This document shows, piece by piece, positions 19,255 to 28,809 of a DNA stretch of 64,000 bases. Below the pieces are notes generated by a model, which was given only the letters and a program-made list of their open reading frames with translations, searched no databases and had not been told where the DNA came from. The translations under genes and the position numbers were made by a program. This stretch comes from Cryobacterium sp. M96 (GTDB lineage: Bacteria; Actinomycetota; Actinomycetes; Actinomycetales; Microbacteriaceae): assembly GCF_002929845.1 (NCBI RefSeq), contig NZ_PJJS01000043.1:12807-76806 (forward strand), in the 5' to 3' direction. Position 1 is the first letter of the stretch. Every line of letters begins with the position of its first letter.

Positions 19255-21771
19255 TCAGCCGCGGAGCCTGGTTTCGCGCTTGCGGTCCAAACGGGCTCGG
19301 AACCGTTCGATGACTGCTGTCGCCCCACCCTGACGGAAGTAATAGGCCACTCGATCCGCGTCTCGTCGAAGCCCCGTGTGCGGGCTTCGGCGTGCCGTGT
19401 CTGTCGACTTGGGCTTCGGCACCGGCCCGGAGCCGCTGTGCACCGGTTCAATCACCTTGTCGGCCGCGTGAACCGGCTGGCGACAGAATTCCACGAGGGG
19501 AGCCATGGCGCGTTCCCAGACGAAATCCTGACGCACGCGCTGCACGTTCGCGCGCGCTCTGGCGATTGCGCTCGGGTCGTACAGGTACGTGAGCAGGGCG
19601 GCGACCAAGGCGCTCTGGTCGCGCTCCGGGACTGATGCCCCGAGGCCTTCCTTCTCCACGAGGTCTCCGAAAGAGTCACCCTCCGTGGTCACGATCGGGA
19701 GGCCGGACCACAGGTAATCGAGGATGCGGGTGCGGAAGGAGAAGGTCGTCTCGACGTGCTGGAAGTGAGTCGATACACCGATGTCTGCGTCGAGCAGATA
19801 GTTCTGTCGATCTTCGAACGCGACCCAGGCCTCGTTGAAGAACACGTTCTTGTTCGTCATCCCGAGTTCCTTCGAGAGCAGCCGCGCCTCCGCGACGGCC
19901 TCCATCTCGGGCACGTCCGGGTTAGGGTGCTTGACCCCCAGGAAGAAGAGTCGCACGTCCGGGTGTTCCACGGCGATCTCAGCCACAGCACGGATCAGCG
20001 TTCCCGGATCGAACCAGTTGTAGATTCCGCCACCCCAGACGATCACCTTGTCGTCGATGCCGATGCCGGGCGTCACGCCGCGGATCGCCGACCGGGACTT
20101 CACGGGGTCCGTGCTGGAGATACCGAAGGGCGCCACCGCGATCAGGGAATCAAGTTCGCTGTCCCGTGAGTAGGTCAGTGCGTTGATCCGGCCGAGACCG
20201 GCCAGCTGACCGAGCCAGAAGTGGCGCTGTCGTTCGCTGGCGCACAGGAAGAAGTCGCCGATGAGAAGCTGGTGGTTCAACGCATCTGTCGCGTCGTTCA
20301 CTTGCTTGTTCCACAGTTCGAGGACCTTGCCGCGCCCCTGTTCCAGTTGCTCGAGGTGCAGCGGATCGTAGATGTCGACAACGAGAACCTTCGTCGAGCG
20401 TTCCAGAGCAGGGAAGAGCGCGAGCGCATGTCCCTGAACGATGATCACATCCGCCCACTTCTCGTGTTCGATAACGGAACTGGGGCGGTGGTGCGAGATG
20501 ACTCCGACCTCGAAGGCATCGTCGAGGGAGTCGGCGCGGGTCATGCTGAGCAGGCGCACGTCATGTTCTTCGGACAGGAGCTTGGCGATGTGCCAGGCAC
20601 GGATCGCCGGGCCGGCCATCTTCTCTCCGACGGAGTCCCCGGTGACGACCAGGATGCGTCGGCGGGCGACCGTGGAGAGCACGTTGAGGCTGCCGACAAT
20701 TTTCTCGTAGCCGCGGAGGTAGGACTCGATCGGGTACGCTGGTTCGTCGACGTTGCCAAACAGATAGGTCAGTTCCCGGTCCGACCGGACGCGGGTGCTC
20801 TGCACACGCTCCCGGGTTGCACTCATCTGCGGTAGGAACTCGACGAGCTGGTCGATCGCGAAGATGCCGGCCATCGTGGACTTGGGCACGGTCATCAGCG
20901 GATCGCTATCGTCGCCGGGGACCCTCAGATCGAGCGAAGCCGAGTCGAGTTTGCCGCGGCCGATAGCCCGGCGCACGGCCAGCAGGAGAGCGCCGGGGAA
21001 CACCCGTGCCAGGGATTCGTCGTCGAGGTTCTTGTACAGCGTGTACAGGGCGTTGCGCTCGAGCAGGTACTCCTCGCGGAAGTTGCCGAACTTGTTCATC
21101 GACGCGTGGTGCTTGTGGAAGGCCAGGGATTTGGGCTGAAACCGGAACCGGTAGCCGAGCAGGTTGAGCCGCCAGCCCAGGTCGACGTCATCGTAGAACA
21201 TGAAGTAGTCGTCGTCGAACCCATCCAGCTCCTCGAAGACGTGAGCCCGGATGAACATCGCGGCGCCCGTGCCGAAGAGCACGTCCTTCTCCTCGTCCCA
21301 GGCTCCGCGGTCGGTTTCGCCGGCGTGAGGCTTGTAGCCCATGCCATACCAGGTGACGGCGGCGTCCAGGAAATCGACCTTGTCGCCGTCCCAGTCGAGG
21401 ACTTTGCTGGCGACAGCGCCGATGTCCTCACCGGTCGCGAAGGTGTTGACGGCTTCCCTAATCCATTCAGCATCCGGTCGTGCGTCGTTGTTGAGGAAGG
21501 CGATGAATTCGCCCGTCGCATGCGAGACTCCGAGGTTGCATCCGCCCGTGAAACCGAGGTTGGCCTTGGAATCGATGACCGTCACACCTGGTCTCAACTT
21601 CGCCAGACGCTCGAGGCTGTCGTCACCCGAACCGTTCTCCACGACGATGATTTCGAGGAGCTCCGCCGGCCAGTTGAGTTCCTGAAGCCCGCGAACGCAC
21701 TCGATGGTGTCGTCCGATCCTCGAAAGTTCACGAGGACAACGGAAACCAGACCTGATCGTCTCTTTTTCAA
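19255..21771 (-). CDS. Bifunctional glycosyltransferase: GT2 domain fused to GT4-like domain
   Basis: The 838-aa cytoplasmic protein has two catalytic units. Residues about 8-260 form a GT2 domain with VENGSGDD (44-51), NLGFTGGCNLG (71-81), NNDARPD (94-100) and FMFYDDVDLG. Residues about 365-760 form a GT-B domain beginning RILVVTGDS with a GGGIYNWFDP segment and a C-terminal nucleotide-sugar region. Two linked transfers to the same glycan are likely. The start is TTG at 21771, supported by AAAGGTG 5 nt upstream and a -10-like TAGGCT at 21809-21814. It is divergent from the Wzm/Wzt exporter operon. Confidence 0.85.
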   Translation of the reverse strand: MKKRRSGLVSVVLVNFRGSDDTIECVRGLQELNWPAELLEIIVVENGSGDDSLERLAKLRPGVTVIDSKANLGFTGGCNLGVSHATGEFIAFLNNDARPDAEWIREAVNTFATGEDIGAVASKVLDWDGDKVDFLDAAVTWYGMGYKPHAGETDRGAWDEEKDVLFGTGAAMFIRAHVFEELDGFDDDYFMFYDDVDLGWRLNLLGYRFRFQPKSLAFHKHHASMNKFGNFREEYLLERNALYTLYKNLDDESLARVFPGALLLAVRRAIGRGKLDSASLDLRVPGDDSDPLMTVPKSTMAGIFAIDQLVEFLPQMSATRERVQSTRVRSDRELTYLFGNVDEPAYPIESYLRGYEKIVGSLNVLSTVARRRILVVTGDSVGEKMAGPAIRAWHIAKLLSEEHDVRLLSMTRADSLDDAFEVGVISHHRPSSVIEHEKWADVIIVQGHALALFPALERSTKVLVVDIYDPLHLEQLEQGRGKVLELWNKQVNDATDALNHQLLIGDFFLCASERQRHFWLGQLAGLGRINALTYSRDSELDSLIAVAPFGISSTDPVKSRSAIRGVTPGIGIDDKVIVWGGGIYNWFDPGTLIRAVAEIAVEHPDVRLFFLGVKHPNPDVPEMEAVAEARLLSKELGMTNKNVFFNEAWVAFEDRQNYLLDADIGVSTHFQHVETTFSFRTRILDYLWSGLPIVTTEGDSFGDLVEKEGLGASVPERDQSALVAALLTYLYDPSAIARARANVQRVRQDFVWERAMAPLVEFCRQPVHAADKVIEPVHSGSGPVPKPKSTDTARRSPHTGLRRDADRVAYYFRQGGATAVIERFRARLDRKRETRLRG

Positions 21772-21808
21772 AAATTCACCTTTGCTCGGACAGTTCTTCG
21801 GCGTGGAA

Positions 21809-21814
21809 AGCCTA
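21809..21814 (-). promoter_or_regulatory. Putative -10 box within a block shared with rmlC promoter
   Basis: TAGGCT on the minus strand lies inside a 13-bp block (21809-21821) that is identical to 28810-28822 in front of rmlC. It would give a leader of about 30 nt before the TTG start. Confidence 0.5.
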
Positions 21815-21889
21815 CCAAGCGTTCTCCGGGGTTGGGTTTGGCGACGCCGTCGCGGGGTGCCACCTGGTCCGGCGACCAGACAGTGCAGT

Positions 21890-21895
21890 TATGAT
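21890..21895 (+). promoter_or_regulatory. Putative -10 box for ABC exporter operon
   Basis: TATGAT is a near-consensus -10 hexamer located 5 nt before GTG 21901 and 11 nt before ATG 21907. Confidence 0.5.
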
Positions 21896-21900
21896 TTGGT

Positions 21901-22830
21901 GTGATCATGACTGCTTCGAAAGACTCGCCCGACGCGCGAACCGCCAGATTTCGGCGACTGGCCTCCGTCCCACTCGACACGATTGGATCGCGCTCCCGCC
22001 CGCTGGCCGGCGCCTGGACGTCCATTCGTGAGATCGGCGACCAGAAGGAGATGCTCGGGCTGCTCGTTCGCAGAGATCTCAAGGCGCGATACAAAGACAG
22101 TGCCCTGGGTTTCCTGTGGTCGTTGATCAGGCCCATCACCCAGCTCATCATCTATTACGTCGTCGTCGGCAAATTCCTCGGGGCCGCGCGCGGGATCCCC
22201 GACTTCGCCATTTATATATTCACCGGGTTGACCGCGTACACCCTCTTCAGCGAGATCGTCGCCTCGTCGACGGCGTCGATCATCGGCAACGCCGGCCTCA
22301 TCAAGAAGATCTACCTGCCGCGGGAGATCTTCCCCTTGGCCAGCGTCGGTTCCGCCAGCTTCAATTTCCTGATTCAGCTCGCGATTCTGGTTGTGGCCGC
22401 CGTTGTCGTGGGCAGTCAACCGCTCAGCCTGGACCTGCTGTACTTCTTCCCGTCGGTCATGGTGCTCCTGGTGTACGCAACGGCCCTCGGGCTGCTCATG
22501 TCCGCTCTCAACGTCTACCTCCGGGATGTGCAGTACCTCATTGAGGTCGCGCTGATGGTGCTCATGTGGGCCTCCCCGATCGTCTACACATGGTCCATGG
22601 TTCGCGACATCCTCGGCAACGGGATCCTGCTCAACATCTACACGAGCAACCCGATCACACTGTCGGTGCTGGGCTTCCAGCAGGCCTTCTGGACGGCCGG
22701 AGAGGGAACGCCCTTCCCCGACAACCTGCTGCTGCGGCTCGCGGTGACGCTCGTCGTCGGCGTGGTCCTCTTATTCGTATCCCAGCGGGTGTTTTCCCGC
22801 CTCCAGGGCAACTTCGCCCAGGAACTCTAA
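21901..22830 (+). CDS. wzm: Polysaccharide ABC transporter permease (Wzm/TagG type)
   Basis: The 309-aa membrane protein has six hydrophobic segments after a cytoplasmic N-terminus. It contains the family's LLVRRDLKARYKDSALGFLW amphipathic entry region (about 56-75) and a TSNPITLSVLGFQQAFW segment near the C-terminus. It forms the channel exporting a lipid-linked polysaccharide, paired with the ATPase 23 bp downstream. The start is GTG 21901 or ATG 21907; a TATGAT box just upstream fits a leaderless or near-leaderless message. Confidence 0.9.
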   Translation: MIMTASKDSPDARTARFRRLASVPLDTIGSRSRPLAGAWTSIREIGDQKEMLGLLVRRDLKARYKDSALGFLWSLIRPITQLIIYYVVVGKFLGAARGIPDFAIYIFTGLTAYTLFSEIVASSTASIIGNAGLIKKIYLPREIFPLASVGSASFNFLIQLAILVVAAVVVGSQPLSLDLLYFFPSVMVLLVYATALGLLMSALNVYLRDVQYLIEVALMVLMWASPIVYTWSMVRDILGNGILLNIYTSNPITLSVLGFQQAFWTAGEGTPFPDNLLLRLAVTLVVGVVLLFVSQRVFSRLQGNFAQEL

Positions 22831-22853
22831 CGAGAAAAAGAATCGACGTCATT

Positions 22854-24113
22854 ATGAATTCTCCCCTTCTCGAAACAAGCTCCGACGCGCCGACACCTGC
22901 ACCGGTCGTCATCTCCGCGAAAGATGTGTCCAAGAGGTTCGTCGTTCGCAAGGACAATGCGCTCAAGGAGCGCCTCGTCACGATGGGCAAGCTCGGCCGC
23001 CAGCACCGCCAGGAGTTCTGGGCCCTGCGCGACATCGACATCACCATCGAAGCCGGGACGACAGTGGGTCTGATCGGTCACAACGGGTCCGGCAAGAGCA
23101 CGCTACTCAAAGTCATCGGCGGAATCATCCAGCCGACCACCGGAACCGTGTCCCGACGCGGCAGGATGGCCGCGCTTCTCGAGCTCGGAGCGGGGTTCCA
23201 CCCTGACCTCACTGGACGCGAGAACGTCTTCCTCAACGCCTCCATCCTCGGCCTGACCCGGAAGGAGACGGAAGATCGTTTCGACGACATCCTGAGCTTC
23301 TCCGGGATCGGCGACTTCATCGATACCCAGGTGAAGTTCTACTCGTCCGGCATGTACGTGCGGCTCGCCTTCTCGGTCGCCGTTCACACCGAACCGGATG
23401 TTCTGCTCGTCGACGAGGTCCTCGCGGTGGGCGACGAGGCGTTCCAGCGCAAATGCCTGGACAAGATCCGTTCCTTCCAGGAGGAAGGCCGCACGATCAT
23501 CCTCGTTAGCCACTCCCTGGGCCAGGTGACCGAGCTGTGCGACCGTGCGATCCTACTCAATCGCGGTGAGATCGAATTCGACGGCAACGCCCACCAGGCC
23601 GTGACGGCCTTCCGCAACATCCTCGAAGAACGGCGGGTAGAAGAAGCGGCCGCCGCCTCTCCCGACGTCGTCGTTCACGAGGGTCATGTCCTGGGAGCGA
23701 CCGTGCACGCGGTCGGCAAGGCAATCGGCGACCCCGTGCTGCCCGGCGACGACCTGCGGATCGTGATGACGTTCGACCACGATGACAAACTCAATGATTG
23801 GATCGGGGCCCTGCAGATTGACAACGCCTCCGGCCAGGTCGTGTACGGCACGAAGAACTCCCTGATGGACGTGCGGCTGCCCCCTCTGTCGGGTCCGGTC
23901 TCGCTCGAGTACATCATCCACAACGTGACCTTCGGGTCGGGCAAGTACTTCGTGAATGCGTCCCTGCTCGACAGCGCCCTCCGGCACGTGCACGACATGC
24001 CCCAGGCGTGCACCTTCAACGTTCCCTTCTACCCGCTCGCGACCGGCACGGTGCACGCCGAGCCGACGTTGCGGGTCCTGGATGCCGCCGCACACCAGGC
24101 TTCGGCTGTCTGA
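22854..24113 (+). CDS. wzt: Polysaccharide ABC transporter ATPase with Wzt-like C-terminal domain
   Basis: The 419-aa protein has Walker A GHNGSGKST (75-83), signature YSSGM (163-167), Walker B VLLVDE (183-188) and the switch His in LVSHS. Residues about 265-405 form an extra beta-rich domain as in Wzt proteins that recognise a terminal sugar modification before export. It pairs with the upstream permease. ATG 22854 is the first start after the permease stop. The C-terminal domain suggests the exported chain carries a specific cap. Confidence 0.9.
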   Translation: MNSPLLETSSDAPTPAPVVISAKDVSKRFVVRKDNALKERLVTMGKLGRQHRQEFWALRDIDITIEAGTTVGLIGHNGSGKSTLLKVIGGIIQPTTGTVSRRGRMAALLELGAGFHPDLTGRENVFLNASILGLTRKETEDRFDDILSFSGIGDFIDTQVKFYSSGMYVRLAFSVAVHTEPDVLLVDEVLAVGDEAFQRKCLDKIRSFQEEGRTIILVSHSLGQVTELCDRAILLNRGEIEFDGNAHQAVTAFRNILEERRVEEAAAASPDVVVHEGHVLGATVHAVGKAIGDPVLPGDDLRIVMTFDHDDKLNDWIGALQIDNASGQVVYGTKNSLMDVRLPPLSGPVSLEYIIHNVTFGSGKYFVNASLLDSALRHVHDMPQACTFNVPFYPLATGTVHAEPTLRVLDAAAHQASAV

Positions 24114-24172
24114 TCTCCCGCAGGATGACCGATGTCACGCACATCCAGAGTCGACCGGACAGGAGTCAGAAC

Positions 24173-25027
24173 ATGACTGACTCCGTGGTGATTGTCACGG
24201 TCACGCACAATTCCAGCGCCGTCCTCCCCCGATTCCTGGCCACCGCCCGCGGCGCAACGCTCGCGGTGACGCCAATCGTCGTGGTCGACAACGCCTCCCA
24301 GGACGTCGACGAAGCCAAGGCGGTGTCAGAGGCCGGACAGGCCCTGTTCCTCGGCCTCGAATCGAACCGAGGCTACGGCGACGGAATCGCGCAGGGAATT
24401 GCGTCGCACGCAACATCGGCCGACTTCATCCTGATTTCCAACCCGGACGTCGAATTCGCCGCGGGTTCACTCGACATTCTTCTGGAAGCGGCGCGGAACA
24501 ACCCCCAGGCCGGTTCGCTGGGCCCGCGGATTGTCGATCCGGCGGGCGCCACTTATCCCTCGGCCCGCCCGGTTCCCTCACTCAGCACCGGCATCGGGCA
24601 CGCCCTGTTCTCCCGTATCTGGCCGGCGAATCCGTGGACGCGGTCATACCGCCCGATCCCCGTGGCGGCCAGTCCCGATATCGTGCCGGCGGGATGGCTG
24701 TCTGGCGCATGCCTCCTCGTGCGACGACGCGCCTACGACTCCGTGGGCGGTTTCGACACCTCCTACTTCATGTACTTCGAAGATGTCGATCTCGGTGACC
24801 GGCTGGGCAAGAACGGGTGGACGAACCTGTACGTGCCAGAGGCGGTCGTCGTGCACACGGGAGCACACTCCACCTCGCAGAGCCGCGACGCGATGGAGCG
24901 GAAGCACCACGAGAGCGCTTATCAGTTCCTGTCCCGCAAGTACTCTGCCTGGTACTTCTCACCGGTGCGCGGCATCCTGCGCCTGGGTCTCCACCTGCGC
25001 GGCCGGTGGCATCTTCCCGGCCGATAG
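24173..25027 (+). CDS. GT2 glycosyltransferase, WbbL-like
   Basis: The 284-aa soluble enzyme has VVVDNASQDVD, NRGYGDGIAQG (65-75), the ISNPDVEF motif (88-95), the acceptor-site FMYFEDVDLGDRL segment and a late aromatic/basic C-terminus. This is the layout of WbbL-type rhamnosyltransferases. AGGAG lies 7 nt before ATG 24173, which decides the start over the longer frame. It follows wzt by 59 bp and is probably cotranscribed with it. Use of dTDP-rhamnose is inferred from the nearby rml genes. Confidence 0.85.
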   Translation: MTDSVVIVTVTHNSSAVLPRFLATARGATLAVTPIVVVDNASQDVDEAKAVSEAGQALFLGLESNRGYGDGIAQGIASHATSADFILISNPDVEFAAGSLDILLEAARNNPQAGSLGPRIVDPAGATYPSARPVPSLSTGIGHALFSRIWPANPWTRSYRPIPVAASPDIVPAGWLSGACLLVRRRAYDSVGGFDTSYFMYFEDVDLGDRLGKNGWTNLYVPEAVVVHTGAHSTSQSRDAMERKHHESAYQFLSRKYSAWYFSPVRGILRLGLHLRGRWHLPGR

Positions 25028-25074
25028 TGTGGAGGGAACGTTTAGCCGCCGTACAGACTGGAGATCCACCACCA

Positions 25075-26274
25075 ATGAGGCTCGTAATGACCCTGATGGT
25101 CCGAGACGAAGCGGACATAATCGGGCCGATGTTGTCGCACCACCTCGACCAAGGCATCGACAAAATTATCGTCACCGATAACGGCTCCGTCGACGGAACC
25201 TTGGAGATCCTGCGCGGCTTCTCGGACCGTGGCCTGATCGACCTGCGCGAAGACCCGGTCCACCGCAAACAACAGCATTCCGTGGTCACGGCCATGGCTC
25301 GTGACGCCTTCCTGCTGTACGGGGCGGATTGGGTGCTGAATGCCGACGCGGACGAATTCTGGATGCCCGTGGACCGTTCCTCATCGCTCCGCGAGGCGCT
25401 CGAGCTCCACCCGAAAAGCCTGCAGAGCTTTGTCGTGCCCGTCGTGGACATGATCGGGCCTCCCGCTGCGATTGGATCCGGTCTGCAGCGGTTGGTCTAC
25501 CGGGACCTCCGGACCAACGCCGCCCTGAACAAGATCGGCCTGCACGCCCATTCCACCCCGGACACGGTTCACATCGGCGTGCCTGACATCGAGATCGCCC
25601 AGGGGAATCATTTCGTCAGCCTCGAGGGGCGCGGCGTGGAACCCGCGAACGCTCTAATCGAGGTCCTGCACTTTCCCTGGCGTTCCTGGGACCAGTTCGA
25701 ACGCAAGGTCCGCAGCGCCGGGCTTGGCTATGAGAACAACCCCGACCTAAATCCGAGCCCGAATCACCACGGGATGCAGGAGTACCGGCGCTACAAACTC
25801 GGCAGCCTCCAGTCGTTCTACGTTCTGCGGCACCCGACCCCGGAGGAATTCGCGGTGGGACTGGGCGACGGGACCTTCGTGCCAGAGGAGACCGTAGCCG
25901 GCAGTCGGGAATCCCCTGTCCCCGACGTCGCACTTGACCCCGATCTGCTGGCCGCGGCGCGGCGGATGGGACCGGTGATCGCCGGAACCGAAACGGAATT
26001 CAAGCGGTTGCTCGCCGCGGAGAAGGTAGAGTCGCGATTCTTCGCGACCTCCTACCATGAGACCGCGGTGCATGCCCGAACGCTGGAAGAGAAACTGGGC
26101 TCGCTGAAAGAGTCACGGCGGGCCCTGGAAGAGACGCTGGGCGTCACGCAAGAGCAACACCGAGCGCACGTCACCCGCCTCGAAAGCGAACTGGCAAAAA
26201 TCCGACAGCGACGCGTCGTTCGGTGGGCCGAACGCGTCGGCGCGCTGCGTCACCGTCATCGACACCCGCGGTAG
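25075..26274 (+). CDS. GT2-like glycosyltransferase with C-terminal coiled coil
   Basis: The 399-aa protein starts MTLMVRDEADIIGPMLSHHL and has TDNGSVDGT (34-42) and NADADEFW (89-96), typical of the Glyco_tranf_2_4 branch. The middle carries a His/Trp-rich segment. Residues about 340-385 are heptad-like and Glu/Leu/Arg-rich, predicted as coiled coil, followed by a very basic tail that could contact membrane lipids. It is last in the wzm-wzt-GT2-GT2 operon. Acceptor and donor unknown. Confidence 0.8.
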   Translation: MRLVMTLMVRDEADIIGPMLSHHLDQGIDKIIVTDNGSVDGTLEILRGFSDRGLIDLREDPVHRKQQHSVVTAMARDAFLLYGADWVLNADADEFWMPVDRSSSLREALELHPKSLQSFVVPVVDMIGPPAAIGSGLQRLVYRDLRTNAALNKIGLHAHSTPDTVHIGVPDIEIAQGNHFVSLEGRGVEPANALIEVLHFPWRSWDQFERKVRSAGLGYENNPDLNPSPNHHGMQEYRRYKLGSLQSFYVLRHPTPEEFAVGLGDGTFVPEETVAGSRESPVPDVALDPDLLAAARRMGPVIAGTETEFKRLLAAEKVESRFFATSYHETAVHARTLEEKLGSLKESRRALEETLGVTQEQHRAHVTRLESELAKIRQRRVVRWAERVGALRHRHRHPR

Positions 26275-26359
26275 CATTTCCGCTCCCGACCGCTGGATGG
26301 CGCTCTGTCGGCCCGGTCAGCCGGTCCGCGCGGTCGGCCCCGTCAGCCGGTCGGCGGGG

Positions 26360-27289
26360 TCACCGGGCGCGTTCCAGGACCGCCGCCCTGTCGGTTTGGA
26401 AGCGCACCTGGAACGGAGCCGCACCGGTGCCGTCGGCAACCCACCGGGCCAGGATCGACTGCTCCTCGGCACGGTCGATGTCGTCGAGGATGACCCAGGC
26501 GTCCGGTGTTAGCCGGTCCGTGAGGAGGGGCAGCGCGGGGTACCGTATTTCCGCGCCCAGGTGCGCGGGTGGGCCATCGACGAACAGCAGAGACACCGGT
26601 CCGATGTCGGCCAGCGCCTCGGAGGGGAACCACAACCGGGAGCGCGCCTCGAAAGGCTGCAGGACCAGGTCGTGCACCCGGATCTCCACCCACCCGTCGA
26701 GCCCGAGTTCTTCCAGTTTCAGCCGGGTTGAGTCGGCGTAGTTCTGGTCGTGTTCGAGGGAGATGAGGCGCCCCTCGCCGCGCTTCTTTAGCGCGAGCGC
26801 GATCCACGCCGTCGACGTTCCGCTGCCGCACTCCACCACCGTGTCGATGCGCGGCGCAGCCAGAATTCGCGAGACGAGGACCAGGAGCGTTTCCGGTGTT
26901 GCCGCCCAGCCGCCGGGGGCCGGCATACTCCCCGTGACCGGAAGGAGGGCGTGGAGCGACAGCAGGGCCGAGACATCTCTCTGGATGTCCCGCCGCAGCA
27001 TGTCCAGCGGCTCACCAGGTGCGTACGACAGCCCGGTCGGCGGCACGACCTGCGTGGGTGCCGGCGCCTGCACTGGCGTGGGCAAGGATTCCCGCATCAG
27101 CTGAAGGGCGTTGTGGCCGGACTTCGCCAGGACGACCGAGACGCCAGTGGAGACCAGGAGCAGTGCGCCCAGCAGCCACGAGGCATCCTCCCAGACCAGC
27201 GCCGCCACGACGCTCAGAGCGAGAACGACACCAATGGCGCCCGCACACAGTAGAAGAGTTCGTCTGCCCAGCGCCGGCCATGTTGTCAT
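26360..27289 (-). CDS. Membrane-anchored class I SAM-dependent methyltransferase
   Basis: The 309-aa protein has two N-terminal membrane helices (about 11-32 and 38-56), a Pro-rich linker (about 68-95) and a Rossmann methyltransferase domain with VVECGSGTSTAW (151-162), ISLEHD and LFVDGPP. Methyltransf_24-like enzymes of this kind occur in glycan and secondary-metabolite loci. Membrane anchoring beside the exporter genes suggests O-methylation of a lipid-linked chain, perhaps the terminal cap recognised by the Wzt domain. That link is inference. Confidence 0.8.
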   Translation of the reverse strand: MTTWPALGRRTLLLCAGAIGVVLALSVVAALVWEDASWLLGALLLVSTGVSVVLAKSGHNALQLMRESLPTPVQAPAPTQVVPPTGLSYAPGEPLDMLRRDIQRDVSALLSLHALLPVTGSMPAPGGWAATPETLLVLVSRILAAPRIDTVVECGSGTSTAWIALALKKRGEGRLISLEHDQNYADSTRLKLEELGLDGWVEIRVHDLVLQPFEARSRLWFPSEALADIGPVSLLFVDGPPAHLGAEIRYPALPLLTDRLTPDAWVILDDIDRAEEQSILARWVADGTGAAPFQVRFQTDRAAVLERAR

Positions 27290-27328
27290 ACCTCTAGGAG
27301 TACCACACGACCGGCCTGCCGGACGTGC

Positions 27329-28192
27329 TTACTCGCCGAGCAGGCTCAGAAGGTAACGGCCGTAGCCGCTCTTGACCAGGGGCCCGGCGATCTTCGCCAG
27401 GTGCGCATCCGTGATCCAGCCGGCGCGCCAGGCGATTTCCTCGATGCAGCCGACCTTGAAGCCCTGGCGATCCTCAATCACGCGCACGTACTCGGACGCC
27501 TGCATCATCGACTCGAACGTCCCCGTGTCCAGCCACGCCGTTCCTCGGTCGAGGACCTGCACGTGCAGATTCCCTAGTTCGAGATAGCGCTCGTTGATGG
27601 TGCTGATTTCCAGCTCGCCACGGGCGCTGGGCTCGATGGTCTTGGCGATGGCCACAACGGAGTTGTCGTAGAAGTAGAGCCCGGGAACGGCGTAATTGCT
27701 CTTGGGCTTCTCCGGCTTCTCTTCGATCGACAGGGCGGTAAAGTCATCGTCGAACTCGACCACGCCATACGACGTCGGGTTGCTGACGTGGTAGGCGAAG
27801 ATGCGCGCACCCTGTAGGGCGTGGTTACCGCGGAGGGCGGAACCGAGGCCGGCCCCATGGAAGATGTTGTCGCCGAGCACGAGTGCGACGCTCTCGTCTC
27901 CGATAAAGTTTTCGCCGATGATGAAGGCCTGGGCCAGACCGTCAGGGGAAGGCTGAACGGCGTACTCGATGCTGACGCCGAGATCTGAACCGTCTCCGAG
28001 CAGGGCGCGGAACTGATCGTTGTACTCCGGCGTCGTGATGATCAGGATTTCGTTGATCCCGGCCATCATCAGCGTCGACAGGGGATAGTAAATCATCGGC
28101 TTGTCGTAGATGGGCATCAGCTGCTTGGAGATGCCCTTCGTGATCGGCCAGAGCCGTGAACCCGAACCGCCGGCAAGGATGATTCCGCGCAT
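27329..28192 (-). CDS. rmlA: Glucose-1-phosphate thymidylyltransferase
   Basis: The 287-aa enzyme makes dTDP-glucose from glucose-1-phosphate and dTTP, the first step to dTDP-L-rhamnose. The nucleotide-binding [11 protein letters not shown] motif begins at residue 6, [17 protein letters not shown] follows, and the family's VLGDNIFHG and IEEKPE are present. Length is standard. It begins 2 bp after the rmlC stop, with GAAGGAA 8 nt before its ATG, so rmlC-rmlA is an operon. Confidence 0.97.
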   Translation of the reverse strand: MRGIILAGGSGSRLWPITKGISKQLMPIYDKPMIYYPLSTLMMAGINEILIITTPEYNDQFRALLGDGSDLGVSIEYAVQPSPDGLAQAFIIGENFIGDESVALVLGDNIFHGAGLGSALRGNHALQGARIFAYHVSNPTSYGVVEFDDDFTALSIEEKPEKPKSNYAVPGLYFYDNSVVAIAKTIEPSARGELEISTINERYLELGNLHVQVLDRGTAWLDTGTFESMMQASEYVRVIEDRQGFKVGCIEEIAWRAGWITDAHLAKIAGPLVKSGYGRYLLSLLGE

Positions 28193-28194
28193 TG

Positions 28195-28803
28195 TTACTT
28201 TCCTTCGTTCAGGGAGGTGTAGAAGGCCCGGGCGTCAGCCCAGGTGGGCAGCAGGCCACCGGCAGCGGCTTCGGTCAGGCTCGGGGCATCCGTGTCCTTC
28301 GGGGACAGGAGCAGCTCGCCGGCCTCGGGCGGGAAGACCAGGCCGATGTCCGAGTCGAGCGGGTTGATGCCGTGCTCGCGTCCCGGGTTGAAGGGCGCGG
28401 TGACAAGGTAGCTGACCGTGGCGTTGTCGGTGAGTGCCACGAAGCAGTGACCGAGACCCTCGGCAATATAAATTGCGCGCCGGTCGGTGTCGTCGAGCAG
28501 AACGCTGTCCCACTGCCCGAAGGTCGGGGACCCCACGCGGATGTCGATGACGAAGTCGAGCACTGCGCCATGGGTCGCCGTGACGTACTTCGCCTGGCTC
28601 GGCGGGATGTCGGCGAAATGGATGCCGCGCACGGAACCGCGCTTGGACACCGACGTGTTGGCCTGGGCGATGTCGAGGCGGTGCCCGATCGTCTCCTCGA
28701 GACGGTCGAAGCGGTACCACTCGAGGAAAACTCCCCGGTCGTCTCCGAACTGCTTCGGAGTGATTTCATAGGAATCGGGGATGGAGAGTTCGCGAATCTT
28801 CAC
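28195..28803 (-). CDS. rmlC: dTDP-4-dehydrorhamnose 3,5-epimerase
   Basis: The 202-aa cupin-fold enzyme converts dTDP-4-keto-6-deoxyglucose to dTDP-4-keto-rhamnose. It has VFLEWYRFD, the catalytic-His region GSVRGIHF and [13 protein letters not shown]. The GTG start at 28803 has no SD; TAGGCT lies 6 nt upstream, which suits leaderless expression. It is divergent from rmlB across 72 bp, so the four rml genes are arranged as rmlC-rmlA and rmlB-rmlD. Confidence 0.95.
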   Translation of the reverse strand: MKIRELSIPDSYEITPKQFGDDRGVFLEWYRFDRLEETIGHRLDIAQANTSVSKRGSVRGIHFADIPPSQAKYVTATHGAVLDFVIDIRVGSPTFGQWDSVLLDDTDRRAIYIAEGLGHCFVALTDNATVSYLVTAPFNPGREHGINPLDSDIGLVFPPEAGELLLSPKDTDAPSLTEAAAGGLLPTWADARAFYTSLNEGK

Positions 28804-28809
28804 CGCGTA

